Made by a program: the position numbers and the translations under genes. 64,000 nt of DNA. Origin: Clostridia bacterium. Its GTDB lineage: Bacteria; Bacillota_A; Clostridia; Christensenellales; Aristaeellaceae. Each line of letters starts with the position of its first letter. Within the stretch, counting starts at the first letter, position 1. The notes under the pieces were generated by a model that saw nothing but the letters and a program-made list of their open reading frames with translations, searched no databases and had not been told where the DNA came from. Below are positions 1 through 10,741 of this stretch, piece after piece. The stretch spans positions 1 to 64,000 of the forward strand of contig JAFXMP010000097.1 in assembly GCA_017530275.1 (NCBI GenBank), written 5' to 3'.

Positions 1-3000
1 ACCGTCATCGCGGACAAGGTGTACATGGAGCCGCTGACGCTGGAATATGTGGCAAAGCTTTTGCGCTACGTGCGGCCCGACGCCATTTTGCCTGGTCTGG
101 GCGGGCAGACGGGCCTGAATCTTGCCATGCAGTTGGCGAAAAAGGGCATTCTGGAAGAATGCCAGGTAGAGATTCTGGGTACGCCCTTCCCTTCCATTGA
201 AATGGCGGAGGATCGGGAAAAGTTCAAGGAGCTGTGCCAGCGCCTGGGCGAGCCGGTGCTGCCCAGCGTGATCGCCAATACGCTTTCAGAAGCTCTTTCC
301 GCCGCGGCGGAGATCGGCTATCCCGTGGTGCTGCGTCCCGCCTTTACCCTGGGCGGCACCGGCGGCGGCTTTGCAGACAACGAGGATGAAATGCGGGAAC
401 TGGCGGCCCACGCTCTGAAGCTCTCCCCCGTGCATCAGGTGCTGGTGGAAAAATCCATCAAGGGCTATAAGGAAATCGAATACGAGGTCATGCGGGACAG
501 CAACGACACCGCCATCGCCATTTGCAACATGGAAAATATCGACCCCGTGGGCGTGCATACCGGCGACAGCATCGTGGTGGCGCCCAGCCAGACATTGACC
601 AACAAGGAATATCAGCTGCTTCGGGACAGCGCCCTGAAAATCATAAGGGCGCTCGGCATCGAGGGCGGCTGCAACGTGCAGTTCGCCCTGGACCCCAATT
701 CCTTCCGGTATTACCTGATCGAGGTCAATCCCCGCGTTTCCCGTTCCTCGGCGCTTGCCAGCAAGGCTACGGGCTACCCCATCGCCCGGGTCAGCGCCAA
801 GGTGGCGGTGGGTCTGCGCTTAGATGAAATCCGCCTCGCCAACACCCCCGCCTGCTTTGAACCCTCCCTGGATTATGTGGTCACCAAATTCGCCCGGTTC
901 CCCTTCGATAAACTGGACGGCGCTTCCAATAAACTCTCCACCCAGATGAAGGCCACGGGCGAAGTCATGAGCGTGGGCCGCACCATCGAGGAAAGCCTGC
1001 TGAAAGCCCTGCGCAGCCTGGAAACCGGGGCCTGGCACATCGATTCCCCCAAATTCCGGGACGCCAGCAATGAATATTTGCTGAATTACATCAAAGACGG
1101 CAGCGACCAGCGCATTTTCGCTATCGCCCAGCTGATCCGCAACGGGGTGGATTTGGGCCTGATTTACAACGCCACCCAGATCGACATGCTGTTCCTGGAT
1201 AAGATCAAGAACATCGTGGACTTTGAAAAGGAGCTTTCCGCTCATCCCGGCGACAAAGCCACCCTGTACTGCGCCAAGCGCATGGGCCTTTCCGACCGGT
1301 ATATAAGCTCTGTCTGGGACATGAAGGAAGAAGCGCTTTACAAGCTGCGCAGAGATTGGGGCATCGTGCCGGTGTACAAAATGATCGACACCTGCGCCAG
1401 CGAGTTTGAAAGCTATGTTCCTTACTTCTATTCCACCTACGAGGATGAAAATGAGTCCATCGTATCGGACCGGAAAAAGATCGTGGTGCTGGGCAGCGGC
1501 CCCATCCGCATCGGCCAGGGCGTGGAATTCGACTATTCCACCGTCCATGCCATCTGGACCATCCGCAAGGCGGGCTACGAAGCCATCGTCATCAACAACA
1601 ACCCCGAAACCGTGTCCACGGACTACACCACCAGCGACAAGCTGTACTTTGAACCGCTCACCGTGGAAGACGTGATGAACATCGTGGAAATGGAGCAGCC
1701 GGAGGGCATCGTGGTGTCCCTGGGCGGGCAGACGGCCATCAATTTGGCCGAACCCTTAGCCAAAAGGGGCGTCAGGATCATCGGCACCGGAGTGGAGGCC
1801 ATTGACCGGGCGGAAAACCGGGATTCCTTTGAAAAGATCATGGAGGAACTGCGCATCCCCCAGCCCCAGGGCCAGGCCGTTTTCACCGTGGAGGAAGGGG
1901 TGAAGGTGGCCGAACGCATCGGCTATCCCGTGCTGGTGCGCCCCTCCTTCGTGTTAGGCGGCCGGGCCATGCAGATCGTGGCCGATGAAAAGGGCCTGCG
2001 CCGCTACCTCCATACCGCCGTGGAAATCAGCGACGATCAGCCCGTGCTGGTGGATAAGTACATCACCGGCAAGGAATTGGAGGTGGACGCGGTCTGCGAC
2101 GGGGAAAGCGTGTTCGTCCCCGGCGTCATGGAGCACGTGGAGCGTACAGGCGTCCACTCCGGCGATTCCATTTCCGTGTACCCCACCTTCTCCGTGTCCC
2201 AGAAGGCCAAGGAAACCATGCTGGAATATACAAAGCGCTTGGGCCTGGGTATCGGCATCGTGGGCCTGTTCAACATCCAGTTCATCGTAGACAGGCAGGA
2301 AAACGTGTACGTCATCGAGGTGAACCCCCGTTCCTCCCGGACCGTGCCCTTCCTGTCCAAAGCCACCGGCTGGCCTCTGGCCGACATCGCCACCAAGGTG
2401 ATGCTGGGCGAAAGCCTGAAAGACCAGGGCATCGATGTGCTTTATCCCCCGGAAAAGAAGCGCTGGTACGTGAAAGCCCCCGCCTTCTCCTTCTCCAAGC
2501 TCCGGGGCATGGACGCCTACCTGACCCCCGAAATGAAATCCACCGGCGAGGCCATCGGCTACGATAAATCCCTGACCCGCGCCCTCTATAAGGCCATGCA
2601 ATCCAGCGGCATGAACGTGGCCAACTACGGCACCATTTTCGTCACCATCGCCGACCGGGACAAGGACGAGGCCCTGCCCCTGATCCGCCGTTTCTATAAC
2701 CTTGGCTTCAACATCGAGGCCACCAGCGGCACCGCCCGCTTCCTGAAAGACAACGGCATCCGCACAAGGGTCAAGAAAAAGTTAAGCCAGGGCAGCGAAG
2801 AGATTTTGGAATCCCTGCGCCGGGGCCATGTGAACTACGTGATCTCTACCCGGGACCCCGGTTCCTTCACCCACGAAACCGACGGGGCCCAGATCCGCCA
2901 GTGCGCCGCCGAAAACAACGTGACTATGTTCACCGCCCTGGATACCGTGCGCGTCCTTCTGGACGTATTGGAGGAAATCACCCTTGGCATTTCCACCATC

Positions 3001-3012
3001 GATGCGGAGTGA
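1..3012 (+). CDS. carB: Carbamoyl-phosphate synthase large subunit (5' end outside window)
   Basis: Makes carbamoyl phosphate from bicarbonate, ATP and glutamine-derived ammonia with the small subunit CarA, for pyrimidine and arginine synthesis. The frame is open from base 1 and the first ATG or GTG codons are internal. About 1003 residues are present against the usual 1060-1075, so roughly 65 N-terminal residues lie outside. The two homologous ATP-grasp halves are visible: LPGLGGQTGLNLA and later VSLGGQTAINLA, each followed by a glycine-rich ATP-grasp stretch (LRPAFTLGGTGGG and VRPSFVLGGRAM) and a metal-site motif (IEVNPRVSRSSALASKATG and IEVNPRSSRTVPFLSKATG). The C-terminal MGS-like regulatory domain (ATSGTARFLKDNGI) is intact. 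It belongs to the same pathway as pyrKDF downstream but is separated from them by four unrelated genes. Confidence 0.97.
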   Translation, partial: TVIADKVYMEPLTLEYVAKLLRYVRPDAILPGLGGQTGLNLAMQLAKKGILEECQVEILGTPFPSIEMAEDREKFKELCQRLGEPVLPSVIANTLSEALSAAAEIGYPVVLRPAFTLGGTGGGFADNEDEMRELAAHALKLSPVHQVLVEKSIKGYKEIEYEVMRDSNDTAIAICNMENIDPVGVHTGDSIVVAPSQTLTNKEYQLLRDSALKIIRALGIEGGCNVQFALDPNSFRYYLIEVNPRVSRSSALASKATGYPIARVSAKVAVGLRLDEIRLANTPACFEPSLDYVVTKFARFPFDKLDGASNKLSTQMKATGEVMSVGRTIEESLLKALRSLETGAWHIDSPKFRDASNEYLLNYIKDGSDQRIFAIAQLIRNGVDLGLIYNATQIDMLFLDKIKNIVDFEKELSAHPGDKATLYCAKRMGLSDRYISSVWDMKEEALYKLRRDWGIVPVYKMIDTCASEFESYVPYFYSTYEDENESIVSDRKKIVVLGSGPIRIGQGVEFDYSTVHAIWTIRKAGYEAIVINNNPETVSTDYTTSDKLYFEPLTVEDVMNIVEMEQPEGIVVSLGGQTAINLAEPLAKRGVRIIGTGVEAIDRAENRDSFEKIMEELRIPQPQGQAVFTVEEGVKVAERIGYPVLVRPSFVLGGRAMQIVADEKGLRRYLHTAVEISDDQPVLVDKYITGKELEVDAVCDGESVFVPGVMEHVERTGVHSGDSISVYPTFSVSQKAKETMLEYTKRLGLGIGIVGLFNIQFIVDRQENVYVIEVNPRSSRTVPFLSKATGWPLADIATKVMLGESLKDQGIDVLYPPEKKRWYVKAPAFSFSKLRGMDAYLTPEMKSTGEAIGYDKSLTRALYKAMQSSGMNVANYGTIFVTIADRDKDEALPLIRRFYNLGFNIEATSGTARFLKDNGIRTRVKKKLSQGSEEILESLRRGHVNYVISTRDPGSFTHETDGAQIRQCAAENNVTMFTALDTVRVLLDVLEEITLGISTIDAE

Positions 3013-3070
3013 CGGGGGTCGCAAAGAAGGCACAAGGGAATATGCTGCATGTATGAAAAGGATACTTTCA

Positions 3071-3658
3071 ATGAAAGCAATTATGATAAAAAAGCTGACC
3101 CCTGAACTGAATGCTGATTATCTTGACTTTTTCGATCATCGCGCGTTTACAGACGATAATCCAAATGGGCCATGTTATTGCACATCCCCTAATCAGGATG
3201 CGGAAAGCATAAAGCGGATGGTCAGTGAGTTTGCATCCTTTGGGGTAAAAGATACGCTGCGGAAGTATGCTGTGGAAATGCTGAATCATAACAAGATTCA
3301 GGGATACCTGGCTTATGACGGAGAGCTGTCCGTCGGATGGTGCAACGCGGCGGATATAGAAACCTATGCCGGATTTGTTCCGGAATTTGCGCGGGAAAAT
3401 ACTTGCGGAAAAACGATTGCCATCGTTTGTTTTGAAATCGCGCCTGAATACCGGAGAATGGGAATAGCATCAGCGTTTATCGATAGAGTTTGCAGTGATG
3501 CAAAAACAAATGGATATGCAGCAGTTGAAGGCTATCCTAAGCTCTCTGATCAACGCAATGACTTTGACTATCAAGGTCCTTTGGCGCTTTATCAAAAAGC
3601 GGGTTTTGCAGAAGCTGTGAAGGAAAACGGACAAGTTATCATGCGAAAAGTACTATAA
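3071..3658 (+). CDS. GNAT-family N-acetyltransferase
   Basis: Likely transfers an acetyl group from acetyl-CoA to an unknown small molecule or protein. Of 195 residues, the C-terminal half carries the GNAT core: a beta strand (AIVCFEIAPEYR), then an acetyl-CoA loop-like RRMGIASAFIDRV, then a final strand with YQKAGF. The N-terminal part has FFDHRAF and CYCTS, seen in a GNAT subgroup from Firmicutes. Start choice: ATG 3071 follows AAAGGATA at a good distance; ATG 3053 and 3083 are in frame as alternatives. The gene is clearly more AT-rich than carB and pyrK and is the first of four small genes lying between them, which suggests a later insertion. Substrate unknown. Confidence 0.85.
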   Translation: MKAIMIKKLTPELNADYLDFFDHRAFTDDNPNGPCYCTSPNQDAESIKRMVSEFASFGVKDTLRKYAVEMLNHNKIQGYLAYDGELSVGWCNAADIETYAGFVPEFARENTCGKTIAIVCFEIAPEYRRMGIASAFIDRVCSDAKTNGYAAVEGYPKLSDQRNDFDYQGPLALYQKAGFAEAVKENGQVIMRKVL

Positions 3659-3698
3659 TATCAGGGCAATCAATGCTATTTTCGACGGAGGAAAAACC

Positions 3699-4178
3699 AT
3701 GACGAAAGATGAAATCATGAACCTGATCAATCGTTCCTTGTTCGCGTCGATTGGATATACCGACGAGAACGGCAGGCAAAATGTCCGCCGGGTCTTCTGC
3801 GTATGGCACAAGGGCTTGGGCCGCCACCTCATATCCACGAACACAAGCTCCGCGCATATCCAGAGCCTGCTGAAAAACCAAAACATCTGTCTTTATTTTT
3901 CAGACGACGCCGCGTTTGAAGGAATCTGCCTGTACGGAAAAGCGGTTGTTCATTTTGACAGAGAATACAAAGCGCTCCTTTGGAACGAGGGCGATGAAAA
4001 ATACTATCCGAGGGGAATCGAGGACGAGGATTACTGTATTTTAGAGGTCATCGCGGACAGCGGCAGGTTTTACCGTTATGACGGGAAAGGCGATTTAACG
4101 AAATCCGATATGGATGCATACGATCAAACAAAAACATTTGAAAACGGATATGCCAAAATAGCAAAGGCGGGAAGCTGA
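3699..4178 (+). CDS. Pyridoxamine 5'-phosphate oxidase-like flavin-binding protein
   Basis: A 159-residue split-barrel protein of the PPOX/FMN-binding superfamily, probably binding FMN or another flavin; the reaction is unknown. Visible features are the N-terminal helix (MTKDEIMNLINRSLFASIGYTD), the strand pattern RRVFCVWHKGLGRHLISTN with a short TSSAHIQSLL helix typical of flavin-phosphate contacts, and the NICLYFSDD and GICLYGKAVV strands. The start ATG is preceded by GGAGG with normal spacing. It shares the lower GC of its neighbours in the insert between carB and pyrK. The gene order gives no substrate clue. Confidence 0.75.
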   Translation: MTKDEIMNLINRSLFASIGYTDENGRQNVRRVFCVWHKGLGRHLISTNTSSAHIQSLLKNQNICLYFSDDAAFEGICLYGKAVVHFDREYKALLWNEGDEKYYPRGIEDEDYCILEVIADSGRFYRYDGKGDLTKSDMDAYDQTKTFENGYAKIAKAGS

Positions 4179-4213
4179 CGGGTTTTCAGCGTATCCATTC
4201 TTGGGAGAATGAA

Positions 4214-4753
4214 ATGGAAAAAGCAACGCGGGAGAAGCTTGCAAAGGCTGCGCGAGAAAAGGCGCTGATTCCTTTTCACGGGTATATTCAAGGTCAGGCG
4301 TCCAATCTTGCGCCGATCATTCGGTTTTTCCCCAAGTGGACCCTGGAAGAAGCCGACGGGCTTTGGTGCGCGGCGTTCGTGTATTTTTGCTGCGTGGAAG
4401 CGGGATTTGAAATCCCTTACCGACCCAAAGAATGCATTGCCTGTCATTTAGCGGGCTGCCTCGGATGGGAGGAATTTGCAATCAGCGATCCTCAGATAAC
4501 GTATCGCAAAAGAACGGAAGCATATGTTCCGCAAGCGGGCGATATCGTCCTTTACGACAGGGTGTTCAACAGTCAGGAGCATGACCATATGGGGATCGTT
4601 TTGCAAAAGCGAAAGGATACGATCCTTGCGGCGGAGGGGAACGTCAGGAATGTATCGGGTTTGATCGAGCGCCCCTTAGACGAACATATCCGGGCGTATA
4701 TCCGCATTCCGGACGGTTATCAATATCATGGAGGCAATCATGAAAATTGGTGA
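4214..4753 (+). CDS. CHAP/NlpC-like cysteine amidase domain protein
   Basis: A 179-residue, apparently cytoplasmic protein resembling CHAP amidohydrolases. The candidate catalytic Cys lies in LWCAAFVYFC, and the candidate His in DHMGIVL follows a typical strand (AGDIVLYDRV). CHAP domains cleave peptidoglycan stem peptides or other gamma-glutamyl or amide bonds. No signal peptide or export signal is seen, so the target may be inside the cell or the protein may be released on lysis. Its end overlaps the start of the next gene by 14 bases, implying translational coupling. It lies in the AT-richer insert within the pyrimidine operon. Function is inferred from motif pattern only. Confidence 0.6.
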   Translation: MEKATREKLAKAAREKALIPFHGYIQGQASNLAPIIRFFPKWTLEEADGLWCAAFVYFCCVEAGFEIPYRPKECIACHLAGCLGWEEFAISDPQITYRKRTEAYVPQAGDIVLYDRVFNSQEHDHMGIVLQKRKDTILAAEGNVRNVSGLIERPLDEHIRAYIRIPDGYQYHGGNHENW

Positions 4754-5087
4754 AGTGTGTCTGCTGACAAACGATGTGCGCAGGCTTGCCGGTTTTTACA
4801 AAAAGCTGCTGGAAACGGAAAACGGCAGCGATGATGAAGCCCATCAATTCATCCTCACCGAAGAGACCGCCCTGACGGTTTACAATGATGGCACCCTGAA
4901 GAATAATCAGAATATCTGCTTGGCGTTTACGGTGGAGGACATGGAAAAAGCCTGCGAAAAGGTGCTGGCCTTGGGCGCGCGAATCATCGAAAGCCCCACA
5001 AAAAGACCTTGGGGCGCAATGAACATGAGCTTTTATGACCCAGACAATAATGTGATTTTCTTCCGATGCTTTTCGAAGCAGGACTGA
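4740..5087 (+). CDS. VOC/glyoxalase-fold protein
   Basis: A 115-residue single-domain member of the vicinal oxygen chelate superfamily (glyoxalase, bleomycin-resistance and dioxygenase-like folds). It shows the beta-alpha-beta-beta-beta pattern: IGEVCLLTNDVRRLAGFYKK at the start, then FTVEDMEKACEKVLALGA, and the closing MNMSFYDPDNNVIFF. The usual first metal ligand position is not an obvious His or Glu, so metal binding and activity are uncertain. ATG 4740 is chosen because GGAGG lies five bases upstream; an in-frame ATG at 4728 has no such site. It overlaps the CHAP-like gene and is the last gene of the insert before pyrK. Confidence 0.75.
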   Translation: MKIGEVCLLTNDVRRLAGFYKKLLETENGSDDEAHQFILTEETALTVYNDGTLKNNQNICLAFTVEDMEKACEKVLALGARIIESPTKRPWGAMNMSFYDPDNNVIFFRCFSKQD

Positions 5088-5113
5088 ATCTCTTCATCAG
5101 ACAGGAGTATGCT

Positions 5114-7445
<2,332 letters not shown>

Positions 7446-7456
7446 AAGCCTGATAA

Positions 7457-7777
7457 AACGGCCACAGCGGTTCAGCCCGCTGTGGCCGTTCAAACCATCA
7501 ACAAACCCCGGGATGCATCGAAGGGCCCGCAGGCCCTTCGATTTTCATTCCGCAGGCGGCGGCGTGTACGTCGCCGAGGAGCAAATGTAATTTGCTTCCG
7601 CTATCAATTTCTGGCCGTAAAATGAGCGGTTTCGGCCCAGCAGGCAGAAACCGCCATTTTACAAGAAATTGATGCAACCCATCGAAAGACTGCTTTAGCA
7701 GACTTTCGATGGCAGAGCATCGACTTTGTCGATGCTCTGAACGGCCGCAGCGGTTCAGCCCGCTGCGGCCGTTTTTT
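7457..7777 (+). repeat. Array of at least seven consecutive hairpins between pyrF and the mgl operon
   Basis: The whole gap is built of inverted repeats. In order: 7457-7470/7477-7490 (AACGGCCACAGCGG and its complement); 7517-7527/7532-7542; a G:T-tolerant stem near 7557-7574; 7580-7586/7590-7596; a long three-part stem 7603-7633/7647-7673; 7681-7693/7698-7710; 7713-7724/7728-7739; and 7740-7753/7760-7773 ending in a T run. The first and last hairpins are nearly identical (one base differs per arm), so the array looks bounded by copies of one unit. The last hairpin with its T run can terminate plus-strand pyr transcripts. No reading frame fits the region. Confidence 0.75.
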
Positions 7778-8036
7778 AGAATAGTTTATAGATTCCCGCG
7801 GCTTCCAGTATGATCAACAGCACCACCACTGTCAGAAGGCCGCATATGATCCAGATGATCACATCCATCTGCCGGACGGAAAGCTTTACCTTATCGTACC
7901 ATTCTTCTTTTTTGATCTTGACGGCCTGGGAGAAGGGGCTCAGTTCTCTTTCCCGCTTTTCCAGGGCCTGCTCCCTTTCGCGCAGGGCCCGCTCCCTGGC
8001 CTCCAGTTCCTTTTCTTTGTCTGACAGATTGCTCAT
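7776..8036 (-). CDS. Small coiled-coil, single-pass membrane protein linked to the sugar importer
   Basis: 86 residues, not assigned to a named family. The N-terminal half is a heptad-rich charged helix (KEKELEARERALREREQAL), then a linker, then one hydrophobic membrane segment (roughly residues 58-80, IIWIICGLLTVVVLLIILEA) and a short tail. Its start codon shares one base with the stop of the upstream permease gene, which implies translational coupling and a role tied to the transporter, for example as a small accessory or oligomerising subunit. This role is inference; the coding call rests on the coupling, the amphipathic pattern and codon use. Confidence 0.72.
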   Translation of the reverse strand: MSNLSDKEKELEARERALREREQALEKRERELSPFSQAVKIKKEEWYDKVKLSVRQMDVIIWIICGLLTVVVLLIILEAAGIYKLF

Positions 8037-9064
8037 TACTTCTTGGCGATGTACTTACGGATATCCAGAGACACGGCCAGCACGATAACCAGGCCCTGCA
8101 CCACGTAGTTGTAATACGGGTTCACGCCCAGGAACTGCAGGATGATCTTGAGCAGTTCAAACACCAGCACGCCCACCAGGATGCCCGGCACGGTGCCGAT
8201 ACCGCCGGTGGTGGATACGCCGCCGATGGTGCAGCCCGCGATGGCTTCCAATTCATAGCCCTGGCCCATGGAAGCGGAAGCGCCGCCGGACTTGGCCGCC
8301 AGCAGATAACCGGCGATGGCGTACATGATGCCGGCGGTGGCGTAGATGCGAATCAGGGTGCGGGTGGTGTTCACACCGCTGACTTCCGCAGCCACGTCGT
8401 TGCCGCCGATGGCGTACATGTATTTGCCGTGGCGCATTTTGTTGTAAATGACCCAGAAGATGAGGCCAAACACCAGGCCCACGAAGAACAGATACGGGAG
8501 ATAGAAGTTCTTTACGCTTTCGCCGATGCGGCCGTTGATCAGCTGGGTGTAAACCTTCTGGAAGCCGCCGATGGGCTGCGCGTCCGAAATCACCAGGGAG
8601 ATACCGTAAATGATGGTCTGGGTGCCCAGGGTGGCGATGAAGGGAGGCACATGCAGCTTGGTCACGATCAGACCGTTGATCAGGCCCCATGCCAGGCCCA
8701 GCACGACCACGATGAGGAAGACCAGGCCGATGTTCATTTCCGGCACGAATTTCCACAGGCGGCCGTTGTAATCGCCGCGCTGGCACAGAATACCGGCCAC
8801 GACAGCCGCGAAGCCCACCTGACGGCCCGCGGACAGGTCGGTGCCCTTGGTGATCAGGCAGCCGCTCACGCCCAAGGCGATCAGGAAACGCACGGCGGTG
8901 TTGCTCATCAGGTTGCCCAGGTTGTTCCAGGAGAAAAAGTTATCCTTCAAGCAGCCCACGACGATGGCCGCGATGAGCAAAAGGAACACGATGGGGTTTC
9001 CCGAAACGACCTTCCAAATTTTCTTGCCAAAGCCCTCTTTGTTAGCTTTTGCGCTCGTTTGCAT
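8036..9064 (-). CDS. mglC: Galactose/methylgalactoside-type ABC transporter permease
   Basis: Membrane channel subunit of a CUT2 (ribose/galactose class) importer, 342 residues. It has many hydrophobic helices and the family motifs RFLIALGVSGCLITKGTDLSAGR (given here as its core GTDLSAGR), GLINGLIVTKLHVPPFIATLGT-type region around residue 125, and GGVSTTGGIGTVPG near residue 270, which contacts the ATPase. The N-terminal basic cytoplasmic stretch precedes the first membrane segment. It follows mglA by 15 bases and is coupled to the small coiled-coil gene. The exact sugar is inferred from family resemblance of the whole operon. Confidence 0.9.
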   Translation of the reverse strand: MQTSAKANKEGFGKKIWKVVSGNPIVFLLLIAAIVVGCLKDNFFSWNNLGNLMSNTAVRFLIALGVSGCLITKGTDLSAGRQVGFAAVVAGILCQRGDYNGRLWKFVPEMNIGLVFLIVVVLGLAWGLINGLIVTKLHVPPFIATLGTQTIIYGISLVISDAQPIGGFQKVYTQLINGRIGESVKNFYLPYLFFVGLVFGLIFWVIYNKMRHGKYMYAIGGNDVAAEVSGVNTTRTLIRIYATAGIMYAIAGYLLAAKSGGASASMGQGYELEAIAGCTIGGVSTTGGIGTVPGILVGVLVFELLKIILQFLGVNPYYNYVVQGLVIVLAVSLDIRKYIAKK

Positions 9065-9079
9065 ATTCCTTTTCCTCCC

Positions 9080-10591
9080 TTATTCAAACTGGGTGGCGTA
9101 AGCCATGATGTTTTCCTGGGTGGCGTCCTTCCCGTCCACAAAGCCCGTCACGCGGCCGTCGCACATGACCATGATCCTGTCGCTCATGCCGATCAGTTCG
9201 CTCATTTCGGAGCTGATCATAATGATGCTCTTGCCTTCTTTGGCCAGATCGGCGATGATGCAGTAGATTTCATACTTGGCGCCCACGTCGATGCCGCGGG
9301 TGGGCTCGTCCAGGATCAGCACGTCCGGATCGTTGGCCAGCCAGCGGCCCACCAGCACCTTCTGCTGATTGCCGCCGGAGAGGGATTTGATCTGGGTTTT
9401 GGAGGACGGCGTTTTGATGTTCATTTTCTGCACGTTATCCGCGACCAGATGTTCCACCTTCCGGTTGTTGATCAGGTATCCGCCGTCCAAGTACTTATTC
9501 AGGGAGGAGATGGAAATATTGTCCGCCACGGACAGCACGCCCATGATGCCGCTGCCGCGCCGGTCTTCCGTCAGCAGGGCGATGCCCTGATCGATGGCGT
9601 CCTTGGGCCTGGTGATCTTCATTTCCTTGCCCTTATAAATCACCTGGCCCTTTGTGTGGGAGCGGATGCCGAAAATGCCTTCCATGAGCTCTGTCCGCTG
9701 CGCGCCTACCAGGCCGCCGACGCCCAGGATCTCGCCCTTGCGCAGGGTAAAATTCACGTTCCGGAAGGAGCGGGGATTGATGGACGTGAAATCCTTGACC
9801 TCGAATACCACTTCGCCGGGTACGTTTTCCCGGGGGGGATACAGGTTGGTCAGTTCGCGGCCCACCATCTGGGTGATGATCTTATCGGTAGTCAGATCTT
9901 TCGCTTCCCAGGTGCCGATGAATTTTCCGTCGCGCATGATGGTCACTTCGTCGCTGATCCGCAGGATCTCGTCCATTTTATGGGAGATATACACAACGGC
10001 TACGTTTTCCGCCTTCAGATCCTCCACAATGCGGAACAGGGCTTCCACTTCGTTTGCCGTCAGGGAGGAGGTGGGCTCGTCCAGGATCAGCACCCGGCAG
10101 TTGGCGGACACGGCCTTGGCGATTTCCACGCTCTGCATCTGGGAAACGCTGAGTTCGCCGACCTTCTGGCGGGGATCAAAATTCATGCGGACCTTTTTCA
10201 GCAGGTTCGCCGTATCCGTATACATTTTTTTATGGTCGATCACGGGAATGAAGCCCAGGGCCTTTTTCATGGGATACCGGCCCAGGAAGATGTTTTCGCC
10301 CACCGTGCGGGCGGGAATGGGCTGCAATTCCTGGTGCACCATGGCGATGCCTTTTTTCAGCGCGTCCATGGGATCGTGGATGGTCACGGGCTGACCGTCC
10401 ATTTTGATCTGCCCTTCATCCATTTTATAGATCCCGAACATGCACTTCATCAGCGTGGATTTCCCGGCGCCGTTTTCACCCATCAGGGCGTGCACCTTGC
10501 CGGGCCGCAGCTTCAGCTGTGCGTGGTCCAGGGCCTTTACGCCGGGGAACGATTTGCAGATATCGGTCATTTCCAGCACGTACTCAGCCAT
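9080..10591 (-). CDS. mglA: Galactose/methylgalactoside-type ABC transporter ATP-binding protein (two ATPase domains)
   Basis: Energises import through MglC. The 503 residues are two fused ABC domains, as in all CUT2 ATPases. Domain one has Walker A GENGAGKST (residues 38-46), signature LSVSQMQSVEIAKA and Walker B VLILDEPTSSL. Domain two has the altered nucleotide site normal for this family, the signature LSGGNQQKV and VLILDEPTRGIDVGAK. Start ATG 10591 follows AAAGGGGG at usual spacing; the frame is open further upstream but without a better site. A strong hairpin separates it from mglB, which probably lowers ATPase output relative to the binding protein. Confidence 0.94.
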   Translation of the reverse strand: MAEYVLEMTDICKSFPGVKALDHAQLKLRPGKVHALMGENGAGKSTLMKCMFGIYKMDEGQIKMDGQPVTIHDPMDALKKGIAMVHQELQPIPARTVGENIFLGRYPMKKALGFIPVIDHKKMYTDTANLLKKVRMNFDPRQKVGELSVSQMQSVEIAKAVSANCRVLILDEPTSSLTANEVEALFRIVEDLKAENVAVVYISHKMDEILRISDEVTIMRDGKFIGTWEAKDLTTDKIITQMVGRELTNLYPPRENVPGEVVFEVKDFTSINPRSFRNVNFTLRKGEILGVGGLVGAQRTELMEGIFGIRSHTKGQVIYKGKEMKITRPKDAIDQGIALLTEDRRGSGIMGVLSVADNISISSLNKYLDGGYLINNRKVEHLVADNVQKMNIKTPSSKTQIKSLSGGNQQKVLVGRWLANDPDVLILDEPTRGIDVGAKYEIYCIIADLAKEGKSIIMISSEMSELIGMSDRIMVMCDGRVTGFVDGKDATQENIMAYATQFE

Positions 10592-10683
10592 ATAGACATG
10601 CCCCCTTTCTTTCTTTTGCCGCCAGTGCCCTTCCCACTGCATCCGTTCACGGGTGCAGTGCGAAAAGCACTGTTTTTAGGAAA

Positions 10684-10716
10684 GGGTGGGTGAGCCGGGA
10701 AGCGGCTCACCCACCC
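10684..10716 (-). terminator. Intercistronic hairpin between mglB and mglA
   Basis: GGGTGGGTGAGCCG pairs with CGGCTCACCCACCC around a five-base loop, just after the mglB stop. On the minus strand it is followed by TTTCCTAAAAACAG rather than a clean T run, and by a second small hairpin (CAGTGC/GCACTG). It is more likely a partial terminator or 3' stabiliser than a full stop, as is common between binding-protein and ATPase genes. Confidence 0.7.
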
Positions 10717-10741
10717 CGCAGGTTATTCAGTCTGAATGATC

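Noticed and set aside
2984..3070. Upstream extension of the GNAT gene
   Set aside because: It would overlap the carB end and lacks a ribosome site; ATG 3071 has AAAGGATA before it.
8429..10693. Very long plus-strand open frame across mglC and mglA
   Set aside because: It is antisense to two clear transporter genes, its product is rich in His, Gly and Asp with no family motif, and it has no ribosome site.
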